From an uncultured Bacteroidales bacterium (GTDB lineage: Bacteria; Bacteroidota; Bacteroidia; Bacteroidales; UBA932): 64,000 nt of DNA. A model generated the notes under the pieces. That model searched no databases and was not told the DNA's origin. It was given only the letters and a program-made list of their open reading frames with translations. Both the position numbers and the translations under genes were made by a program. Positions 27,359 through 36,307 of the stretch are shown here, in pieces (position 1 is the first letter of the stretch; the number at the start of each line of letters is the position of its first letter). Location: NCBI GenBank assembly GCA_944325445.1, contig CALVAG010000004.1, positions 62,001-126,000 on the forward strand. Direction: 5' to 3'.

Positions 27359-28036
27359 GTGCTTATTGCATGCTGCCCGGGAGGCAGTTCCTCGAACGTA
27401 TTCTCCATGCTGGCCAAGGGCGATGTCGCCCTCTCTGTAACGATGACAGCTACAAGCAGTGTCATAACGCTGTTTACCCTGCCGTTTATTATGGAGCTTG
27501 CCTCGCATGTAGTGTCGCAGCAGACAGGAGCGGAAGTGAATCTTCCTGTGAGCAAACTGCTGGTTCAGAATATAGTGCTTCTGTTTGTCCCGATTGCTGC
27601 CGGGGCCGCTTTCCGCAGGATTGCCCCAAAGGCTGCCTCAAGGGTCAACAAGGTTTTGGGCAAGGCCGCCTTTCCGGCCCTGATGCTTCTTGCATTGCTC
27701 TTTTTCCTGCAATATACGAAGGAGATAATGGAGAACTTCGCCCTGCTGGGGCTTGCAACGGCTTCTCTTATCCTTGCGGCAATGCTTTGCAGTTCGCTGC
27801 TTTCCCGTTTATCCGGCTTTACGCCTGCCGTACGCAGGACAATAGTCATAGAGGTGGGGATGCAGAATGCGGCACAGGCCATTGCAATCGCCTTTTCTCC
27901 GTTTATCTTCAACAGCGGCGAGATGGCCATTCCCGCCATAATTTACGCACTGCTGATGAACATAGTGCTGCTCATTTACGTTGCGACCTTTTTGTTTTTG
28001 CCGAATTATAAAATAAAATTCAAAAAACTCTGTTAA
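27359..28036 (+). pseudogene. Bile acid:sodium symporter (BASS) family transporter, N-terminal third missing
   Basis: Encodes 225 residues of a BASS-family transporter (usually ~300). It begins abruptly at the family motif LIACCPGGSSSNVFSMLAKGDVALSV, which normally follows three or four membrane helices. The rest is complete: TATSSVITLFTLPF, helices to residue ~215, and VEVGMQNAAQAIAIAF-like EVGMQNAAQA near 165. The GTG used as start is inside the conserved motif; codons before it (about 27323-27358) do not encode a helix. So the first ~80-100 residues and promoter appear deleted, between the DUF4923 stop and this point. Confidence 0.7.
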
Positions 28037-28058
28037 ATTGCGGCAAATTTGTTGAGTG

Positions 28059-28799
28059 ATGAAAAAATCCCTTCAGCTTATAGGCGAGTATTATCTTTTG
28101 ATGCGGCAGGTTTTTCAAAAACCCGACAAAGGCAGAATATTTTGGAAGCAGTATGCCGTTGAATCGCAGAAGCTTATTTTGGATTCTATTCCCATTATAG
28201 GCATAATATCGCTTTTCATAGGGGCGGTAATCGTGATTCAGACCGCAAACAATATGGGGAATCCCTTTATCCCGAAGATGTATGTCGGATATATGGCCCG
28301 CGAATGTCTTGTGCTGGAATTCTGCTCCACAATGATTGCGCTCGTGCTTGCCGGAAAGATAGGTTCCAACATCGCGTCGGAGATAGGCAGCATGCGTATA
28401 ACCGAGCAGATAGATGCAATGGACATGATGGGGGTAAATTCTGCCAATTATCTCATTTTGCCAAAGATAGCCGCTTCCGTAACATTAAGCCCGTTCCTTA
28501 TGCTCATAAGCTTTTTCCTCGGTCTTATCGGCGGCGCCGCAATAGTGATATTTACGGGAATAATAACATACAGCCAGTATATCGACGGCCTGCAGTTCGC
28601 ATTCAAGGTCTTTTATATCTATTACAGTATGATAAAGATGGCGGTATTCGGCTTTTTGATTACATCCGTGGCTGCGTTTTTCGGCTATTATGCCACGGGA
28701 GGGTCGCTCGGAGTGGGGCGGTCGAGCACAAAGGCCATAGTGGTGAGCAGCGTGCTTATTCTTATTTTCGACCTTGTATTAACGGAACTCATTTTGTAA
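28059..28799 (+). CDS. mlaE: ABC transporter permease, MlaE family
   Basis: Membrane subunit of a phospholipid-trafficking (Mla/MCE) ABC transporter. 246 residues, about five helices. Family marks: IIGIISLFIGAVIVIQTANN near 45, and VLAGKIGSNIASEIGSMRITEQIDAMDMMGVNS near 105, the block that contacts the ATPase. A GTG three bases upstream (28056) is less likely than ATG 28059. Its TAA overlaps the mlaF ATG by one base. No MCE/MlaD gene follows in this window. Confidence 0.92.
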   Translation: MKKSLQLIGEYYLLMRQVFQKPDKGRIFWKQYAVESQKLILDSIPIIGIISLFIGAVIVIQTANNMGNPFIPKMYVGYMARECLVLEFCSTMIALVLAGKIGSNIASEIGSMRITEQIDAMDMMGVNSANYLILPKIAASVTLSPFLMLISFFLGLIGGAAIVIFTGIITYSQYIDGLQFAFKVFYIYYSMIKMAVFGFLITSVAAFFGYYATGGSLGVGRSSTKAIVVSSVLILIFDLVLTELIL

Positions 28800-29551
28800 T
28801 GATAAAGGCAAATCATTTATATAAATCTTTCGACGGGAAACCTGTCCTGTCGGATATATCCATAGAGTACAAGCCGGGGGAGTGTTCGCTTATAATAGGT
28901 GCGAGCGGCTCGGGCAAGACGGTGTTGCTTAAGACCTTGGTAGGGCTGTACAAGCCCGACGGGGGTGAGATATGGTATGAGAACAAACTGCTTACCGCGC
29001 TCGATTCGAAGTCCAAAAAGGAGCTGCACAAGGAGATAGGGATGCTTTTCCAGGGTAGCGCCCTCTTCGATTTTGCGACTGTGGAGGAGAATGTCATGTT
29101 CCCGATGAATTTTTTTACGGACTGGAGCCTGGAGCAGAAAATGGAGCGGGTGAATTTTTGCCTGAAAAGGGTGAATCTGGAAAACGTAAATAAAAAAATG
29201 CCTTCCGAATTGAGCGGCGGAATGCAGAAAAGGGTGGGCATTGCCAGAGCCATAGCATTGAATCCCAAGTATCTTTTTTGCGACGAGCCGAATTCCGGGC
29301 TCGACCCTTCGACTTCGATTCTCATAGACAATCTTATAAGGGAGATTACTCAGGAGTACGGGATAACTACCGTAATCAATACGCACGATATGAACTCCGT
29401 GCTCGAGATAGGAGATAAGGTGGGCTTTATCTATAGTGGAAAACTGTTATGGGAGGGAAGCAGCCGGGATATCTTGAAATCGGAGTGCAGGGAACTCAAC
29501 GACTTTGTCTTTGCTTCCAAGATGGCCAAGCTTCTTAAAAGCTACGTTTAG
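28799..29551 (+). CDS. mlaF: ABC transporter ATP-binding protein, MlaF family
   Basis: ATPase partner of MlaE. 250 residues. Walker A GASGSGKTVLLKTL near 35, Q-loop LFQGSALFDFATVEENV near 82, signature LSGGMQKRVGIARAIALNP near 140, Walker B YLFCDEPNSGLDP, H-loop NTHDMNS. Start ATG 28799 sits in TAATG with mlaE. The same frame is open back to 28304 but that part is a shadow inside mlaE. Its TAG overlaps the convergent tsaE stop by four bases. Confidence 0.95.
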   Translation: MIKANHLYKSFDGKPVLSDISIEYKPGECSLIIGASGSGKTVLLKTLVGLYKPDGGEIWYENKLLTALDSKSKKELHKEIGMLFQGSALFDFATVEENVMFPMNFFTDWSLEQKMERVNFCLKRVNLENVNKKMPSELSGGMQKRVGIARAIALNPKYLFCDEPNSGLDPSTSILIDNLIREITQEYGITTVINTHDMNSVLEIGDKVGFIYSGKLLWEGSSRDILKSECRELNDFVFASKMAKLLKSYV

Positions 29552-29982
29552 CGGCCGATGCGCACTGTGCGGCTTCCGTCCGGGCAGCTCTCTATGGCAA
29601 CAGGTATATAGCCTTCGGGGAGAATCTGTTCTATCTTTTCTGGCCACTCTATAAAACAAAGGGCCTCTGCGGAAAAATACTCCTCTATACCTATGTCGTA
29701 TGCCTCCTTTATGGAGTTGATTCTGTAAAAATCGAAGTGATAAATCGGGAATCCCTTTGCCGAAACATATTCGTTTACGATGGTAAATGTAGGGCTGTTT
29801 ACAATATCGGTTACTCCCAGCCTTTTGCACAATGCGGTTATGAATGTGGTCTTTCCCGCGCCCATGGCACCGTAGAATGCAAATATGTTGCTTTCAATCT
29901 CCCTGGATTCCGATATGTAATCCAGAAATTGCCCGGCGCATTTGCCGATGCTTTCCAGATTCTCTATTTTGAACTCTTTCAT
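29548..29982 (-). CDS. tsaE: tRNA threonylcarbamoyladenosine biosynthesis protein TsaE
   Basis: ATPase needed with TsaB/TsaD to make t6A37 in tRNAs that read ANN codons. 144 residues from ATG 29982. P-loop FYGAMGAGKTTFITALCKRLG near 31, switch TDIVNSPTFTIVNEY near 55, FDFYRINSIKEAYDIGIEEYF near 75, and FIEWPEKIEQILP near 100. A further ATG at 30006 would add eight residues and run up to the promoter; it is less likely. TsaC of the same pathway is at 34633-35196. Confidence 0.95.
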   Translation of the reverse strand: MKEFKIENLESIGKCAGQFLDYISESREIESNIFAFYGAMGAGKTTFITALCKRLGVTDIVNSPTFTIVNEYVSAKGFPIYHFDFYRINSIKEAYDIGIEEYFSAEALCFIEWPEKIEQILPEGYIPVAIESCPDGSRTVRIGR

Positions 29983-30003
29983 CGTAAAAAAACTGTCGGA
30001 GTG

Positions 30004-30011
30004 CAAAGTTA
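30004..30011 (-). promoter_or_regulatory. Bacteroidota -7 box for tsaE
   Basis: CAAAGTTA reads TAACTTTG on the minus strand, 21 bases before ATG 29982, and supports that start. Confidence 0.6.
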
Positions 30012-30025
30012 ATATATTTCTTTAT

Positions 30026-30033
30026 TAATTTTG
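30026..30033 (+). promoter_or_regulatory. Bacteroidota -7 box for the thioesterase
   Basis: TAATTTTG, a TAnnTTTG match eight bases before ATG 30042. The transcript would have almost no 5' leader. Confidence 0.55.
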
Positions 30034-30041
30034 TGAACGCT

Positions 30042-30446
30042 ATGGATATAAAGGATTTTCTAAACAAAAACGACAAATATGCATCCGGGGCCGGTGCACG
30101 GCTGACAGAGGTGCGCGAAGGTTATGCCCGTGCGGAGATGGTTGTGGGCAGAGAGCATCTGAATGCCGGCGGCGTGTGCCAGGGAGGCGCACTTTTTACG
30201 CTTGCCGATTTTGCGATGGCTGCCGTCATGAACAGCCACATGAAATTGACCTTGAGCATAGAGAGCACAATCTCTTTTATGAAAAGCGCTGCGGAAGGCG
30301 AACTCCTGACCGCTGAGGCGGTAGAGGTATACGACCATAGAAAAATACCCTATTGCGAGGTGAAGGTGAGAAACGGCAGAGGGGAACTGGTCTGTGCCGT
30401 TTCCGGAATGGGTTACCGCAAGGAGGAGACGCTTCCCCTCTCTTAG
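30042..30446 (+). CDS. Hotdog-fold thioesterase (PaaI-like)
   Basis: Hydrolyses an acyl- or aryl-CoA thioester in the cytoplasm. 134 residues from ATG 30042. The hotdog signature LNAGGVCQGGALFTLADFAMAAVMNS (residues ~43-68) holds the usual Gly-rich turn and catalytic Asp. The substrate is unknown. A GTG at 30033 would overlap the -7 box and is rejected. Its TAG overlaps the convergent yifB stop by four bases. Confidence 0.88.
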   Translation: MDIKDFLNKNDKYASGAGARLTEVREGYARAEMVVGREHLNAGGVCQGGALFTLADFAMAAVMNSHMKLTLSIESTISFMKSAAEGELLTAEAVEVYDHRKIPYCEVKVRNGRGELVCAVSGMGYRKEETLPLS

Positions 30447-31996
30447 ATTTCATTCCTGAAACAGAGCGCTCCTGCAATGTGCTCGCTCCTGATTCTTTCC
30501 GAGCCGGAGAGGTCTGCCATTGTACGTGCTATTTTTATGATTCTTGTGTAGGAACGCATCGACAGTTGCTGCTTTTCCATTATGCTTTTAAGCAGTTTTT
30601 CCTCTGTAAATCCCAATCTGCAATATTTGCCTATAAGATTTGCAGGCAGCCTGCTGTTGGTGGTGAATTTCTCTCCGCGGTATCTTTCATTCTGTATCAT
30701 CCGGGCATGCTCCACTCTTTTTGCAATATCGGCACTCCGTTCCGACAGGTCGCCCTCCTTTATCTTTTTTGCCGGGACCGGTTTCAGGTTTATCTGGATA
30801 TCTATCCTGTCTAAAATGGGGCCCGATATTTTTGACTGGTATTTTCTGATGGCGGAGGAGCTGCAGGTGCATTTGCCGCCTGGGATGTTGTAGTAACCGC
30901 AAGGGCATGGATTCATTGCCGCCACGAGCGTGAACGAGCATGGATAGATTACCTTTTTCCTGACACGGCTTATCTGTACGAAGCCGTCTTCCATGGGCTG
31001 GCGCAATACCTCTATGGTGTGACGCGGAAATTCCGTGAATTCGTCGAGAAACAGCACTCCGTTATGTGCCAGCGAAATCTCTCCGGGGAGGGCATTGCTG
31101 CCGCCTCCCGTAAGCGATGCCGTACTTGCCGTATGGTGCGGCGCCCTGAACGGCCTCTCTTTGAGAAGTCCTCCGCACTCTTTAAGCAATCCGGCCACGG
31201 AATAGATTTTACTCGTGTCGATTGCTTCCTCCTTTGTCATGGAGGGCAGAATGCTGCTTAAAGAGCGGGCCAAAAGTGTTTTGCCGCATCCCGGACTTCC
31301 GGAAAGCAGTATATTGTGGCCTCCCGCCGCCGCCACTTCCAATCCTTTTTTCGCAATCTCCTGTCCTCTGATATATGCAAAATCGTTTTCGTAGAGAGTA
31401 TCATGCTCATGAGGGCTTTTATATGGAATCTTGCTGCAAAGATGCTTCTGCGCCCGGTCAGGGCTTTCCAGAATATTTATTACATCCTCTACGCTCTCTG
31501 CCCAGAAAATTGAAACATTGTCTATTTCGGTGCATTCCATTGCCGTGCGGCGGGGAAATATGCAGGAGCGGAATCCCATTTTATTTGCGGATGCGGCGAT
31601 TGCCAATGCCCCCTGGAAATCCCTCAGCGTACCGTCGAGCGCAAGTTCTCCCATTATAAGATGGCCCGAGAGTTTCCTTTCGATATAAAGTTCCGTGCCG
31701 TCGCCCTTTTTTATTATCTGCCCCGATGCGTAAAGTATTCCTACGGCTATCGCCAAATCGAATGCAGACCCCTCCTTTTTGATATTTGCAGGCGCCATGT
31801 TTACAAGAATCCTTTTACCGGGAATTTTGAAACCGAAATGGCCGAGTGCGCCTGAGATGCGTTGCAGGCTCTCTTTTACAGCCACATCGGGTAATCCTAC
31901 CAGATTGAATGAAATGCCGGGAGTGATGTCTACCTCTACCGTTACGGTAATGGCGTCTATCCCGTTGCAACATGCGCAATAGACTTTACAAAACAT
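30443..31996 (-). CDS. yifB (comM): YifB/ComM family Mg-chelatase-like AAA+ ATPase
   Basis: 517 residues. The N-terminal Lon-S5-like ChlI domain (residues 1-170, MFCKVYCACCNGIDAITVTVEVDITPG) is followed by an AAA+ module: Walker A SGSPGCGKT (233-240 area), Walker B VLFLDEFTEF near 300, and a Cys-rich insert AMNPCPCGYYNIPGGKCTCS near 355. ComM promotes branch migration in natural transformation in other bacteria; whether this one does is unknown. No -7 box is obvious upstream. Confidence 0.93.
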   Translation of the reverse strand: MFCKVYCACCNGIDAITVTVEVDITPGISFNLVGLPDVAVKESLQRISGALGHFGFKIPGKRILVNMAPANIKKEGSAFDLAIAVGILYASGQIIKKGDGTELYIERKLSGHLIMGELALDGTLRDFQGALAIAASANKMGFRSCIFPRRTAMECTEIDNVSIFWAESVEDVINILESPDRAQKHLCSKIPYKSPHEHDTLYENDFAYIRGQEIAKKGLEVAAAGGHNILLSGSPGCGKTLLARSLSSILPSMTKEEAIDTSKIYSVAGLLKECGGLLKERPFRAPHHTASTASLTGGGSNALPGEISLAHNGVLFLDEFTEFPRHTIEVLRQPMEDGFVQISRVRKKVIYPCSFTLVAAMNPCPCGYYNIPGGKCTCSSSAIRKYQSKISGPILDRIDIQINLKPVPAKKIKEGDLSERSADIAKRVEHARMIQNERYRGEKFTTNSRLPANLIGKYCRLGFTEEKLLKSIMEKQQLSMRSYTRIIKIARTMADLSGSERIRSEHIAGALCFRNEI

Positions 31997-32078
31997 GTGA
32001 AATCGGTTTTTACTGTAAAATAAGGGGATAAAAACCGGAATTTCCAGAGTCCGTGTAATAAATACTGAATTTTAAAAT

Positions 32079-32591
32079 TTATTGTACGGCCTGTGCCGCG
32101 GACCTCGGCCATTCGCCGACCTCCAGGTCGGTTACCTTGCCCTTTTCGATTTTGAACCGTAAAGCGGTACGGACGGTATGGAATCCTTGTATGCCTGCTG
32201 CTCCCGGGTTCATTACGAGCATGTTGAACTTTTTGTCATTCATTACTCTGAGAATGTGGGAATGGCCGCATACGAAGATATCGGGCCGGTGTGCATATAT
32301 GAGTTGAAGCGCTTTATAATCGTATCTGTACGGATAGCCGCCGATGTGCATCATCAGAACCTTCATCCCTTCAATTGTGAAGGAGCGGGTATATGGCTGG
32401 CAACGCCGTATTGTCTGGTCGTCGCAGTTGCCGTAGACTCCGAGCAGAGGCTTGAATGCTGCAATCGAATCCATGGTCTGTACATTTCCGAAGTCGCCTG
32501 CATGCCATATCTGGTCTACAGGCTGCAGAAACTCCTTTACAGGTTCATCGAAAAGGCAATGCGTATCCGATATGAGTCCGATATATGCCAC
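32079..32591 (-). CDS. YfcE/MJ0936-like metallophosphoesterase
   Basis: Phosphodiesterase with a di-metal site. 170 residues. Motifs: GLISDTHCL (DxH) at residues 5-13, HAGDFGN (GDxx) near 31, GVYGNCDD (GNxD) near 52, and GHSHILRV (GHTH-like) near 110. The start codon is GTG at 32591; a 4-base gap separates it from the DUF5009 gene upstream, so the two form an operon. Confidence 0.93.
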   Translation of the reverse strand: MAYIGLISDTHCLFDEPVKEFLQPVDQIWHAGDFGNVQTMDSIAAFKPLLGVYGNCDDQTIRRCQPYTRSFTIEGMKVLMMHIGGYPYRYDYKALQLIYAHRPDIFVCGHSHILRVMNDKKFNMLVMNPGAAGIQGFHTVRTALRFKIEKGKVTDLEVGEWPRSAAQAVQ

Positions 32592-32595
32592 TGCG

Positions 32596-33813
32596 TTACA
32601 GTTTTATCACTATTTTCTTTTTATAGAGCCACATGGCCATGAGGGTAAATATGGCAACGTAAATCAGTGCATAGATAAGCGATGATATGTTATTGCTTTC
32701 TCCTGTTATTGCTACACACACGTTGTTGTAGAACCAGCTCGAGGCGCTCCATACTTTTTCCTGTACTGCGCCATCTGAAACTGTTTCCGCAGTCCATTTG
32801 ATTATCCTTCCGAATACCTTGGCAAAGACTCCCGCCATTACGAATGCAAAGAGCGGGTTCATACCCAGCGCCTTGAAAGGAGTAAAGAATCTTTCCTTGC
32901 CTTTTATATCTATGAAGTAGATGAAGAATGCAAGCATCATTATGCACCAGCCCCCTGCATAAAGGACATATGAACCTGTCCATAACGCCTTTATTATGGG
33001 ATACCAGATGCTTAAGACCAGACCTCCCGCAATGGAGAGCATGCCTGTCGTATATAGGAACGAGACCGTCTCTATCTTGCTCCGGCTTGTGCGGATTTTG
33101 TTTCCTATAAGGAATCCGAACAATACTGTACATGCACCTGAAAGCGTTCCCAACAATCCTTCAGGGTCGAACGCTATACCGTAGCCGTGATATACGTGAC
33201 TTTCCCCTACAAGAGCGATATCTATGGCTCCGGAGCCCTGGCCTGCAAGCGAGAGTGCGCCTTTTGCGCCGTTTACCAGCCCGGCGCTGCTGTCGCCTAT
33301 AAGCAGCAATATAATCCAGTGCAGAATCATCAGGAAGGCCATTGCCGGAACAATCTTTTTGGGCTTTTGCAGCCAGAGCGCAATGAGGCCTCCTACGATG
33401 TAGCACATTGCAATTCGCTGCAACACTCCGAAAATTCTTATATTTTGCAGGTATTCGAGATAATTTTCACCGAATGTAAGTTGGGGGTTGGGCGATGTGG
33501 GGTAGAACGGAAATGCATTTAGTGCCAGCCCTACAACAAATATGAGCACTCCCCTTTTTATGAGTTTCCTGACGCTTGCCCTGTTCAGGGCTTCGTTGTA
33601 TTTGGCAAACGAGAAGGCCATTGCCGCTCCCACTACAAAGAGAAAAAACGGGAAAACCAAATCTGTAGGGGTGCATCCTGCCCACGGTGCATGGGCCAAC
33701 GGGGAAAATATATGCGACCATGAACCTGGATTGTTTACCAGAATCATACCTGCCACGGTCATGCCTCTAAGCACGTCCAATGCGACATACCTTGTAGTTT
33801 TAATCTCTGCCAT
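32596..33813 (-). CDS. DUF5009 / heparan-alpha-glucosaminide N-acetyltransferase-like membrane protein
   Basis: Membrane acyltransferase-like protein of 405 residues with about 10-11 helices. It starts with the family signature RYVALDVLRGMTVAGMILVNNPG and continues WAGCTPTDLVFPFFLFVVGAAMAFS, as in the NagX/HGSNAT group. Bacterial members probably acetylate amino sugars (glucosamine) across the membrane; not shown here. First gene of an operon with the phosphoesterase. Confidence 0.88.
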   Translation of the reverse strand: MAEIKTTRYVALDVLRGMTVAGMILVNNPGSWSHIFSPLAHAPWAGCTPTDLVFPFFLFVVGAAMAFSFAKYNEALNRASVRKLIKRGVLIFVVGLALNAFPFYPTSPNPQLTFGENYLEYLQNIRIFGVLQRIAMCYIVGGLIALWLQKPKKIVPAMAFLMILHWIILLLIGDSSAGLVNGAKGALSLAGQGSGAIDIALVGESHVYHGYGIAFDPEGLLGTLSGACTVLFGFLIGNKIRTSRSKIETVSFLYTTGMLSIAGGLVLSIWYPIIKALWTGSYVLYAGGWCIMMLAFFIYFIDIKGKERFFTPFKALGMNPLFAFVMAGVFAKVFGRIIKWTAETVSDGAVQEKVWSASSWFYNNVCVAITGESNNISSLIYALIYVAIFTLMAMWLYKKKIVIKL

Positions 33814-33846
33814 ACCGTTTTTGTGTTAAATTGCCTGTACAGGTTA

Positions 33847-33854
33847 CAAAAGTA
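33847..33854 (-). promoter_or_regulatory. Bacteroidota -7 box for the DUF5009 operon
   Basis: CAAAAGTA reads TACTTTTG on the minus strand, 33 bases before the ATG. Confidence 0.55.
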
Positions 33855-33884
33855 ATAAAATTAAGGGGAGAGTAATAAAAATTC

Positions 33885-33892
33885 TAACTTTG
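33885..33892 (+). promoter_or_regulatory. Bacteroidota -7 box for rsmE
   Basis: TAACTTTG, 14 bases before ATG 33907. The 93-base spacer thus holds two diverging promoters. Confidence 0.6.
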
Positions 33893-33906
33893 CAGGGAAT
33901 TTGGTT

Positions 33907-34632
33907 ATGGAACTTTTTTACACTTCGAATATTGACGGGAACCAGGCCGTGCTCGACGCAATCGAGAGCACGCATTGTATGAAAGTGTTGCGTCATCGGG
34001 TAGGGGATACGGTTTCGGTCATGGACGGAAAGGGCACTCTGCTCAGATGCAGGATAGCGGAATACCGTAAAGACGGGACTTTGCTGGAAATTATTGGGAG
34101 AGAGGAGAATTTCGGAGCCCATAATTATGATCTTGAGATGGCTGTAGCCCCTACAAAGAATATCGAGCGTTACGAATGGTTTCTGGAAAAGGCTACGGAG
34201 ATAGGGATAGATACCGTTGTACCTGTAATCTGTTCCCGTTCCGAACGGAAATCCATAAAGACCGACAGATGCGGCAAATTGTTATTGTCGGCGGCAAAAC
34301 AATCTCTGAAAGGGCGTATTCCCCTGCTGAGAGAGTGCTGCCGGGTTGAGGATTATATAAGGGAGTGCGACAAGGACAGAATCAGGCTGATAGCCTATTG
34401 CGGTTCTGTAGAGGGTGCGGAAAAGTCCTCTTTACGGCAGGTTCTGGAATCCTGCAGTGGCGGAAATGTAAAGATTTCCATTATGATAGGCCCCGAAGGG
34501 GATTTCTCTTCCCAAGAGGCTGAACTGGCCCTCAAATGCGGTTTCCGGATAATCCATCTGGGAAAGTCGCGGTTGAGAACCGAAACAGCGGCCGTGGTGG
34601 CCTGCTGTTCGGTCTACAATATGTTGGGTTAG
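33907..34632 (+). CDS. rsmE: 16S rRNA (uracil-1498-N3)-methyltransferase
   Basis: SPOUT methyltransferase that methylates U1498 of 16S rRNA. 241 residues from ATG 33907. The N-terminal PUA-like part contains HCMKVLRHRVGDTVSVMDGKG; the knot has YEWFLEKATEIGIDTVVPVICSRSER, MIGPEGDFSSQEAELA and HLGKSRLRTETAAVVA. A TTG two codons earlier is unlikely. The convergent tsaC stops right after it (34633). Confidence 0.95.
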   Translation: MELFYTSNIDGNQAVLDAIESTHCMKVLRHRVGDTVSVMDGKGTLLRCRIAEYRKDGTLLEIIGREENFGAHNYDLEMAVAPTKNIERYEWFLEKATEIGIDTVVPVICSRSERKSIKTDRCGKLLLSAAKQSLKGRIPLLRECCRVEDYIRECDKDRIRLIAYCGSVEGAEKSSLRQVLESCSGGNVKISIMIGPEGDFSSQEAELALKCGFRIIHLGKSRLRTETAAVVACCSVYNMLG

Positions 34633-35196
34633 CTATTTTCTGATTATCTCTATTTCTCCGCCGAGCCCTATCTTGATGATTTGGGACGCTTTGTGAGTGG
34701 CCGCTCCTTCGCATTCGGGAGATACTGCAAAATCTGCGGCATCCAAAATCTCCCGTGTTATCTCATTGTATGATTGGGGGGCAGGAGTACCTGAAATATT
34801 TGCAGATGTAGATACTATCGGTTTTTTGAATCTTTTTATAAGATTGATGCAAAAGTCGCTCAGGGGGATTCTTATCCCTACACTCCCGTCTTCTGCAATT
34901 ACATTCTCCGCCAATCCTGCCGCACCGGGATAGATTATCGTCATAGGTTTGTCGTTCAACTCTATCAGCTGGTAGGCTATTTCTGGGATCTGATGTACAT
35001 ATCTGTTTATCATATCGGTATTCGATGCCAATACGATAAGGCTTTTACTGTCGGAACGTCTCTTTATTTTATAGATTTTTTCTACGGCGTCTGCGTTTGT
35101 GGCATCGCATCCTATTCCCCAGATGGTATCGGTGGGGTATATTATAATTCCGCCCTCTCTGAGCACTTTCAATGCGGCATCTATCTGTTCTTTCAT
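34633..35196 (-). CDS. tsaC: Threonylcarbamoyl-AMP synthase (Sua5/YrdC/YwlC)
   Basis: Makes threonylcarbamoyl-AMP from threonine, bicarbonate and ATP for the t6A37 modification. 187 residues, YrdC domain only (no Sua5 C-terminal domain). Motifs: IIYPTDTIWGIGCDATN near 17, KIKRRSDSKSLIVLASN (KxR...SxxN) near 43, GSVGIRIPLSDF and VSTSANISGTPAP near 128. Last gene of the mutL operon on the minus strand. Confidence 0.94.
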   Translation of the reverse strand: MKEQIDAALKVLREGGIIIYPTDTIWGIGCDATNADAVEKIYKIKRRSDSKSLIVLASNTDMINRYVHQIPEIAYQLIELNDKPMTIIYPGAAGLAENVIAEDGSVGIRIPLSDFCINLIKRFKKPIVSTSANISGTPAPQSYNEITREILDAADFAVSPECEGAATHKASQIIKIGLGGEIEIIRK

Positions 35197-35208
35197 TTTA
35201 TCTGTGAT

Positions 35209-36300
35209 TTAATCGTTATATCCTGTTTCGGCAATTACGGGGTAATGGTCCGATAAATTTATCCTCGGGGTGTGGTGCGAGATTCCTGAAAACTCTTTTG
35301 GGAAGAGTATGTAGTCTATTCTGAGCAGCGGCCATAACGGTGCAAAAGTGGCGGCAAATCCTTTTCCCGCCTCCTTAAACGAGTCTTTTCTCCCTTTCGA
35401 AAGCCTGTGATAGGCATAGGAGAGGGGAGTGTCGTTGAAGTCTCCGCAAATTATTACCGGATGGCGGCTGTGCCCTATATTTTCCAAAATCGTATTTACC
35501 TGGTCTGAACGCTTTATGGTGGTCCCTTTCATCTTTTCCTGTATCTCTTTCTGGGAGTCCGTCAATTTTTTTATTATGGAGGTAAAGGAGATATTGTAAG
35601 ATTCAAGATGGTTGTTGTATATGCGCAGAGTGTCGTGCCCGATGTCTATATCGGCGAAAATGGAGAGATTGGTGCTTGCAGGGAATGTCATGCTCCCGCT
35701 TCCTGCGATTTTCCAGCGGCTTAAGATAATGTTTCCGAAAAGGTGTCCGTCGCGTGTTCTGAAAAGTTTATAGTGCCTGTACGGATATTGTCGCGAAAAG
35801 ATCGTGTCTGCCTGGAGGTAATCGGCGGCGTAGAACTCCTGGAGACATACGATTGCCGCCCCCTCTTTTTCCAAATGCCCTGCAATTTGTTTTCTGCAGT
35901 TTTCTCTCTCCATTTCCGGGTTTGCCGAGGAGAACATCCCTACATTGTAGCTCTCGATTTTCAGGCTGCCTTTGTACTCTGTCTCTTCGTCTTTTGAATC
36001 GTTTCCTATCCTGAAAAACGAGTCTGCGAAGAGAAGGAAGGGGAGCAGCACTATCAGGGGAATCCATGCCGAGCGGCTTCTTTTTACGAGGGCGGCTATC
36101 AGAAGAATGAAATTTATAATGGCGATGGGAATGAAAAAGAGCCCGAAAAACATGGGGAAGGAGAAAACGGACGGGTCGGTAAAGACGGAGATATATGAGA
36201 GCGCCATTGCCATTGCAGCTACAATAAGTACGAGCCGGAATGAAACGGAAAAAAAGAGAGGTGTTTTCCGCCTGCCGTTATATTTGTCGCGCCGCTTCAT
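35209..36300 (-). CDS. Membrane-anchored endonuclease/exonuclease/phosphatase family protein
   Basis: 363 residues. Three membrane helices (about 19-38, 48-70 and 78-95) precede a periplasmic or cytoplasmic EEP (DNase I-like) domain: IESYNVGMF (Asn), VCLQEFYAADY (catalytic Glu), YNNHLESYNISF, CGDFNDTPLSYAYH, and the final RIDYILFP and SDHYPVIA (Asp-His). Substrate unknown: nucleic acid or a lipid/sugar phosphate. Eight bases after the rhomboid gene in the mutL operon. Confidence 0.88.
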   Translation of the reverse strand: MKRRDKYNGRRKTPLFFSVSFRLVLIVAAMAMALSYISVFTDPSVFSFPMFFGLFFIPIAIINFILLIAALVKRSRSAWIPLIVLLPFLLFADSFFRIGNDSKDEETEYKGSLKIESYNVGMFSSANPEMERENCRKQIAGHLEKEGAAIVCLQEFYAADYLQADTIFSRQYPYRHYKLFRTRDGHLFGNIILSRWKIAGSGSMTFPASTNLSIFADIDIGHDTLRIYNNHLESYNISFTSIIKKLTDSQKEIQEKMKGTTIKRSDQVNTILENIGHSRHPVIICGDFNDTPLSYAYHRLSKGRKDSFKEAGKGFAATFAPLWPLLRIDYILFPKEFSGISHHTPRINLSDHYPVIAETGYND

Positions 36301-36307
36301 TAAAAGG

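Noticed and set aside
28304..28798. Upstream extension of the mlaF frame, giving a 415-codon protein
   Set aside because: The extra part lies inside mlaE in another frame, is Arg/Cys-rich and not conserved; ATG 28799 is the proper start.
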